A stretch of DNA of 10,806 nucleotides from Victivallales bacterium (GTDB taxonomy: Bacteria; Verrucomicrobiota; Lentisphaeria; Oligosphaerales; Oligosphaeraceae): the NCBI GenBank assembly GCA_017458805.1, contig JAFTAC010000611.1, forward strand, positions 1 through 10,806, read 5' to 3'. Made by a program: the position numbers and the translations under genes. Each line of letters opens with the position of its first letter. Positions within the stretch are counted from its first letter, which is position 1. The notes beneath the pieces were generated by a model. That model searched no databases. It saw only the letters and a list, made by a program, of their open reading frames with translations, and was not told the origin of the DNA. This document shows, piece after piece, positions 7,838 to 10,806 of the stretch.

Positions 7838-8047
7838 TCAATTGCTCGTGTGTTTATACAACTCTTTTTGTGAGCGAATATAATTTTGTGCCTGCGTGAT
7901 GGCGAAGCTCTCGCCTGTGGGACAGTTGTTGCCGCCAAGGCAACGGGCGGTGCGGTCTTGAATCTCGACAGTCACCTCGCACTCGCTCTCGCAGCCTTGG
8001 CATTTGATGGTCAGAGTGGTTTGGCCTTCAGAGACAATTGCGTCCAT
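7838..8047 (-). CDS. Small cysteine-rich protein, DUF1667-like
   Basis: This is a 69-residue protein whose ATG (8045-8047) lies one base after the stop of the upstream DUF4236-TPR gene, so the two are probably translationally coupled. Its cysteines are C16, C19, C23, C36 and C42. The pattern KCQGCESECEVTVEI, then GGNNCPTGESFA, matches that of DUF1667: CxGCxxxC with TVEI, then GNxCxxGxxYA. Four of the cysteines (16, 19, 23, 42) coincide with the family's metal-ligand-like positions, so it may bind zinc or an Fe-S cluster. DUF1667 proteins are usually longer and tend to accompany FAD-dependent dehydrogenases of anaerobes; none is visible here. The C-terminus lies at the edge of the phage scar and may have been altered. 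The family call is by pattern only; a generic zinc ribbon is the alternative. Confidence 0.6.
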   Translation of the reverse strand: MDAIVSEGQTTLTIKCQGCESECEVTVEIQDRTARCLGGNNCPTGESFAITQAQNYIRSQKELYKHTSN

Positions 8048-8048
8048 G

Positions 8049-9155
8049 TCAGTTCGCGTTCAACTGCTTGATAAGCTGGGCAACGTTGGCATAGGTGGGG
8101 TCTTCGGCATAGACGGCATTGAAGTCCTTGAGGGCCTGGGCGTTCTTGCCACTCTTCTGGTAGAGGACTCCGCGTTGGTACTGGAGTTCCAGCAGAAACT
8201 CCTTGGGGCGGTCCGCCTTCTTGCGCATGGTGTTCGTCAGGGTGGTGATGGCGGCGTCGGTCATGCCGAGGTTGTCGAAGGCCTCCGCCTTGTACATCAG
8301 CAGGACGGCGTGGGCGTAGGAGTCGTTCTCCAGGTTCTTGGTCGTATTGACGAGCGTGTTCATCCACTCCTCGTTGTCAGGCTCGTTTTCCAGCACGATG
8401 TCAGCCAGGGAGATGATGACATCCAGATTGTCGGGGAAGCGTTTCTGGACATCCAACAGGAGCTTGCAGGCGTCGGAGCAGCGCTTAAGCTGCTGGAGCA
8501 TCTCCACATGGGAGAGGTACGATACGAGCATGCACGGCGGGAAGTCCGCCTCGTAGAAGGTGGAGATGGCCAGATGGAAGGTCATGCCGAGGGCGTATTT
8601 CTGGTAGAACTCACCGATTCTGTTGGGGGTCTGCTCCGCCAGCGCGAAGAGCTTTTCCGCCTCCTCATAACGCTGCATATTGAGATAGACAGTGCCCAGC
8701 GTGAAGGCTGCATCGGGCAACGGCAGAGCTTGCTTGAGGTGGGGTTCCGCGCCGGCAAAGTCGTTGATGAGGCATGCCTGCACGCCCTTTGCCATCGCCT
8801 TCTCCTCTTTGGAGAGGGTCAGTTTCGCGAAAAAGCCAAAGTTCAGCTTCTCGTAGTCGCTCTGTGTGTTGGCCTGCGGAGCGGGTGCGGGGGTGCTTGC
8901 GGCACGACTTGTCCTGGACGATGCGGTTTTGGCGGTGCTTCTGGAGGAGGGCTTGCTTCCCCCGCTACCCCAGGAGACCAGTTTCTTCTGGTAGCTGGCA
9001 CCTGTTCCAGGTATGCCCAATGACGAGCTGATGCCCTTTGCGCCGATGGTGGCCTTGGCACCGCGCGGCCCCACTGACACGGAGGGAACGCCCTTGCCTA
9101 GATTCAACGTGACGCCTGGAAGAATCTTAACGCGCTTGAAAAAACGAAATCCCAT
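8049..9155 (-). CDS. DUF4236 domain protein with TPR repeats
   Basis: This 368-residue protein starts at ATG 9155 with AAGGAGAT (9163-9170) 7 bases upstream. Residues 1-58 form a DUF4236 domain: MGFRFFKRVKILPGVTLNL followed by a run rich in Gly, Ser and Val (VSVGPRGAKATIGAKGISSS, GIPGTGASY). A low-complexity Ser/Ala/Pro linker spans about 60-100. From about 110 to 365 helical TPR-like repeats follow, e.g. DAAFTLGTVYLNMQRYEEAE, HAVLLMYKAEAFDNLGMTDA and ELQYQRGVLYQKSGKNAQAL. There is no signal peptide or membrane segment, so it is a cytoplasmic scaffold or adaptor. DUF4236 has no established function and occurs in small proteins often linked to mobile or regulatory settings. It forms a two-gene operon with the DUF1667-like protein downstream; a predicted promoter lies at 9240-9268. 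The interaction partner is unknown. Confidence 0.85.
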   Translation of the reverse strand: MGFRFFKRVKILPGVTLNLGKGVPSVSVGPRGAKATIGAKGISSSLGIPGTGASYQKKLVSWGSGGSKPSSRSTAKTASSRTSRAASTPAPAPQANTQSDYEKLNFGFFAKLTLSKEEKAMAKGVQACLINDFAGAEPHLKQALPLPDAAFTLGTVYLNMQRYEEAEKLFALAEQTPNRIGEFYQKYALGMTFHLAISTFYEADFPPCMLVSYLSHVEMLQQLKRCSDACKLLLDVQKRFPDNLDVIISLADIVLENEPDNEEWMNTLVNTTKNLENDSYAHAVLLMYKAEAFDNLGMTDAAITTLTNTMRKKADRPKEFLLELQYQRGVLYQKSGKNAQALKDFNAVYAEDPTYANVAQLIKQLNAN

Positions 9156-9162
9156 TGACTAA

Positions 9163-9170
9163 ATCTCCTT
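9163..9170 (-). promoter_or_regulatory. Ribosome binding site of the DUF4236-TPR gene
   Basis: AAGGAGAT on the minus strand lies 7 bases before ATG 9155, a near-perfect Shine-Dalgarno that fixes the start. Confidence 0.75.
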
Positions 9171-9232
9171 GAGTATAATTAGCAATTATGGTCTGATGCG
9201 GCCCCTACATTTTCCTCTTGTAGAACAAAGCA

Positions 9233-9343
9233 TTGCATTAATATATGCAAGATTGGCGATAATTCCAATGAAATCTATTCGAAGATTGGAACGATACCTG
9301 CTTTTTACCTTGAAAAGAGGCTATTTACCACCTTTCAAATAGC
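9233..9343. repeat. Series of short inverted repeats in the intergenic region
   Basis: There are three separate dyads. TTGCAT (9233-9238) pairs with ATGCAA (9245-9250) across 6 bases. TTCCAAT (9263-9269) pairs with ATTGGAA (9285-9291) across 15 bases. GCTATTT (9320-9326) pairs with AAATAGC (9337-9343) across 10 bases. None is followed by a T-run on either strand. The first two overlap the predicted minus-strand promoter and are operator candidates. The rest of 9171-9393 is AT-rich and shows no gene. Confidence 0.4.
9240..9268 (-). promoter_or_regulatory. Predicted promoter of the DUF4236-TPR operon
   Basis: On the minus strand TTGGAA (9263-9268) and TATATT (9240-9245) are separated by exactly 17 bp; the -10 is 5/6 to consensus. 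The start point would be near 9233, giving a leader of about 77 nt. The -10 lies within the palindrome at 9233-9250 and the -35 within the left arm of the repeat at 9263-9291, so both elements could be masked by a regulator. Confidence 0.45.
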
Positions 9344-9355
9344 AAAATACACAAG

Positions 9356-9384
9356 TTGCATTATATTATAAAGCTAACTATAAT
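9356..9384 (+). promoter_or_regulatory. Predicted promoter upstream of hisB
   Basis: A perfect -10 TATAAT (9379-9384) stands 17 bp after a weak -35 TTGCAT (9356-9361, TTG conserved). Transcription would start near 9391, three bases before the palindromic element at 9394. The hisB leader would then be about 230 nt and contain the whole element. I see no comparable promoter between the element and hisB; TTGACG at 9593 has no -10 partner. Confidence 0.5.
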
Positions 9385-9393
9385 TGTGTTGTG

Positions 9394-9554
9394 TATAGAG
9401 GTAATTTCAAAACTTGCGCGAAATGCGCGTCGATATGAACACATTGTCGTTGGCAACGCCTCTCGCCGCACGTTTGTGCGGCTTCGAGCCGTTGCCTTAG
9501 CCACTGCGCCCATCTCTTAGCGCATTTCGCGCAAGTTTTGAAATTACCTCTATA
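9394..9554. mobile_element. 161-bp palindromic MITE-like element
   Basis: The arms 9394-9428 and 9520-9554 are perfect 35-bp inverted repeats, beginning TATAGAGGTAATTTC and containing TTGCGCGAAATGCGC. Inside, GGCAACG (9452-9458) pairs with CGTTGCC (9490-9496), and GCCGCAC (9465-9471) pairs with GTGCGGC (9476-9482) around a GTTT loop. All three dyads share the same centre (about 9474), so the unit folds as one long hairpin. The outermost TA on each side could be a TA target duplication, as made by IS630/mariner-type elements, leaving 33-bp terminal repeats. No transposase is encoded. It could be a non-autonomous MITE or another dispersed palindromic repeat. It sits in the hisB leader, where its RNA would form a very stable hairpin without a terminator T-run. 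Confidence 0.7.
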
Positions 9555-9623
9555 GCTTGCTGGCGTGGCAGCACCGTACAGGCACGCACTCCTTGACGAG
9601 CACACAAAAAAGAAACACGAAAA

Positions 9624-10229
9624 ATGGAACGAAACGCCCACATCACAAGAAAGACACGCGAGACGGACATTAAGCTGGAGTTGTCGCTTGACACGCCTGT
9701 TGACGGCTCCCTTGTGTCCGTGGCAACAGGCCTTGGCTTCTTCGACCACATGCTCAATGCGTTCGGCTGCCACGGCGGCTTCGGCATGAAGCTAAAGGTG
9801 AAGGGCGATTTGGAGGTTGACCAGCACCATACGATGGAGGACACGGGACTCGCGCTTGGCCAGGCGCTCAAGGATGCGCTTGGCGATAAGCGCGGGATAA
9901 CTCGCTTCGGCAGCAGCCTGGTGCCAATGGACGACTCGCTGGCGCGGGTGGTCCTGGACCTGTCGGGGCGCCCCTATCTTGCGTGGCGCGTCGAGCTGCC
10001 CCATTTCGAGGCAGGCGGCATCCCCGTGCAGCTCTTCAAGGAGTTCATGCAGGGCTTCGCAAACGCCAGCGGCACCACCATCCACGTGGATTTGCTGGCC
10101 TGCGAGGAGACGCACCACGGCCTGGAGGCCATCTTCAAGGCCTTCGGTCGCGCACTGGCGCAGGCCGTCGCGCTGAAGCCAGGCTCCACCGCCATCCCCT
10201 CCACCAAGGGCTCCCTCCAATATAACTAG
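9624..10229 (+). CDS. hisB: Imidazoleglycerol-phosphate dehydratase
   Basis: This 201-residue enzyme catalyses the dehydration of imidazoleglycerol phosphate to imidazole-acetol phosphate in histidine biosynthesis, in the cytoplasm. It is the monofunctional form, of typical length and without a fused phosphatase. The two duplicated metal-binding halves are clear: FFDHMLNAFGCHG (39-51, H42) with DQHHTMED (66-73, H68, H69, E72), and ETHHGLEAIFKAF from 162 (H164, H165, E168). These supply the Mn ligands of the family. The N-terminus (ERNAHITRKTRETDIKLEL) is standard, so the start at 9624 is sound although no clear Shine-Dalgarno precedes it. No other his gene is in the window; thrS follows after 33 bp, probably cotranscribed. 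The promoter seems to lie beyond the palindromic element upstream. Confidence 0.96.
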   Translation: MERNAHITRKTRETDIKLELSLDTPVDGSLVSVATGLGFFDHMLNAFGCHGGFGMKLKVKGDLEVDQHHTMEDTGLALGQALKDALGDKRGITRFGSSLVPMDDSLARVVLDLSGRPYLAWRVELPHFEAGGIPVQLFKEFMQGFANASGTTIHVDLLACEETHHGLEAIFKAFGRALAQAVALKPGSTAIPSTKGSLQYN

Positions 10230-10246
10230 TGACGATTAACCATTTC

Positions 10247-10254
10247 AAGGAGAT
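10247..10254 (+). promoter_or_regulatory. Ribosome binding site deciding the thrS start
   Basis: AAGGAGAT ends 8 bases before ATG 10263. The frame upstream is closed by TGA at 10230-10232, so no longer N-terminus is encoded and this start is firm. Confidence 0.75.
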
Positions 10255-10262
10255 ATAAATTA

Positions 10263-10806
10263 ATGGACAAGCAAGAGTTGCAGAAACTGCGCCACAGCGC
10301 GGCCCATATCATGGCCGCCGCAGTTCAGAAAATCTATCCCGACGCCAAGTTCGACATCGGCCCTGGCACGGATGAAGGCTTCTACTATGACTTTGACATG
10401 GAGCACCGCCTGGTGCCCGATGACTTCAAGGAAATCGAAAAGGAGATGAAGAAGATGATCGGTCGCCATCTCCCCTTCGAGCGCATGGAAGTCTCCCGCG
10501 AGGAAGCGCACAAGTTCTTCGAGGAGCGCGGGCAAACCTTCAAGCTCTCCCGTCTGGCCGACATCCCAGAGGGCGAGGTTGTCTCTCTCTATAAAGTCGG
10601 TGATTTCACCGATTTGTGCCGTGGTCCCCATATCGAGAACACCTCCAAGATTGGTGCCATCAAACTGATGTCCATTGCGGGCTCCTATTTCCGTGGCAAC
10701 GAGAAGAACCCGATGCTGCAGCGCATCTACGGCACCGCCTTTGAGACGAAAGAGGAGCTGCAGGAATACCTCACCCGCATCGAAGAGGCCAAGAAGCGCG
10801 ACCACC
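10263..10806 (+). CDS. thrS: Threonine-tRNA ligase lacking the TGS domain (5' part; runs off the window)
   Basis: The first 181 residues of threonyl-tRNA synthetase are present; the gene continues beyond the window. It begins MDKQELQKLRHSAAHIMAAA, corresponding to about residue 65 onwards of the E. coli enzyme, so the N-terminal TGS domain (about 60 residues) is missing. The editing (N2/SAD) domain is intact: HxxxH (H11, H15), FDIGPGTDEGFYYDFD, and DLCRGPH with C119 and H123 completing the hydrolysis site that clears Ser-tRNA. SYFRGNEKNPMLQRIYGTAF leads into the catalytic core. The start is supported by AAGGAGAT and a stop codon 33 bases upstream in frame. TGS-less ThrS forms exist in some lineages, so this need not be a defect. 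It lies 33 bp after hisB, likely in one transcript; infC and ribosomal protein genes often follow thrS, but that lies outside. Confidence 0.95.
   Translation, partial: MDKQELQKLRHSAAHIMAAAVQKIYPDAKFDIGPGTDEGFYYDFDMEHRLVPDDFKEIEKEMKKMIGRHLPFERMEVSREEAHKFFEERGQTFKLSRLADIPEGEVVSLYKVGDFTDLCRGPHIENTSKIGAIKLMSIAGSYFRGNEKNPMLQRIYGTAFETKEELQEYLTRIEEAKKRDH

Noticed and set aside
7549..7850. Minus-strand frames across 7545-7938 as the missing N-terminus of the nuclease
   Set aside because: Their translations show no nuclease features and are the antisense of the tape-measure-like sequence.
8004..9023. 339-codon plus-strand frame opposite the DUF4236-TPR gene
   Set aside because: The minus strand encodes clear DUF4236 and TPR sequence with a strong ribosome site; the plus frame is its antisense, rich in Val, Gly and Leu.
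9394..9554. The palindrome as a Rho-independent terminator or his attenuator
   Set aside because: No T-run follows either arm, there is no histidine-rich leader peptide, and the perfect 35-bp arms with TA ends fit a mobile element better.
9378..9871. Two minus-strand frames (131 and 124 codons) running through the palindromic element and hisB
   Set aside because: They consist of the element's translation plus antisense hisB, with no independent support.
10260..10805. 181-codon minus-strand frame opposite thrS
   Set aside because: Antisense of the unmistakable ThrS editing domain.
1..10806. CRISPR array, tRNA or rRNA
   Set aside because: No regularly spaced direct repeats, cloverleaf-like sequence or rRNA motifs were seen on either strand.

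Overview
The window looks like a chromosomal segment from a heterotrophic, probably gut- or sediment-associated bacterium of the PVC group (Lentisphaerota/Verrucomicrobiota-like). That placement is inferred from the mix of secreted and cytoplasmic sugar hydrolases of uncharacterised families, a DUF4236-TPR protein and the general codon style. No rRNA or other taxonomic marker is present to confirm it. Shine-Dalgarno sites are clear at several genes (GAGG, AAGGAGAT, GGTGA) and absent at others.

Region 1 (about 1-6715) is a small carbohydrate-degradation locus. A secreted 889-residue protein (105-2774, +) with a late TIM-barrel-like motif faces a cytoplasmic GH78-type alpha-L-rhamnosidase (2765-4351, -), and the two genes overlap by 10 bp at their 3' ends. 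The rhamnosidase is divergent from a 732-residue six-hairpin glycosidase-like protein (4517-6715, +). The 165-bp gap between these two divergent genes holds a promoter for each and several short inverted repeats that could be operators. Such enzymes would plausibly release and process rhamnose-containing oligosaccharides.

Region 2 (about 6787-8047) is a patch of accessory DNA. It has a 5'-truncated Rpn/PD-(D/E)XK-type nuclease gene on the minus strand. Head to head with it is a short tail-module relic of a phage on the plus strand: the end of a putative tail-chaperone gene overlapping the start of a tape-measure gene that soon frameshifts and stops.

Region 3 (7838-9155, -) is a two-gene operon. 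A DUF4236-domain protein with TPR repeats is followed one base later by a 69-residue cysteine protein that matches the cysteine pattern of DUF1667.

Region 4 (9156-10806) begins with a 468-bp non-coding gap. It contains a promoter for the DUF4236 operon, a plus-strand promoter, and then a 161-bp near-complete palindrome (9394-9554) with perfect 35-bp arms. This looks like a MITE-type element lodged in the leader of hisB. hisB (imidazoleglycerol-phosphate dehydratase) follows, and 33 bp later comes thrS, which runs off the window and starts directly at the editing domain without the usual N-terminal TGS domain.

The most unusual items are the palindromic element positioned to be transcribed into the hisB leader, the DUF1667-like partner of the DUF4236-TPR protein, the phage/nuclease scar, and the two poorly characterised glycosidase-like proteins. 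I saw no CRISPR array, tRNA, rRNA or convincing new defence system.
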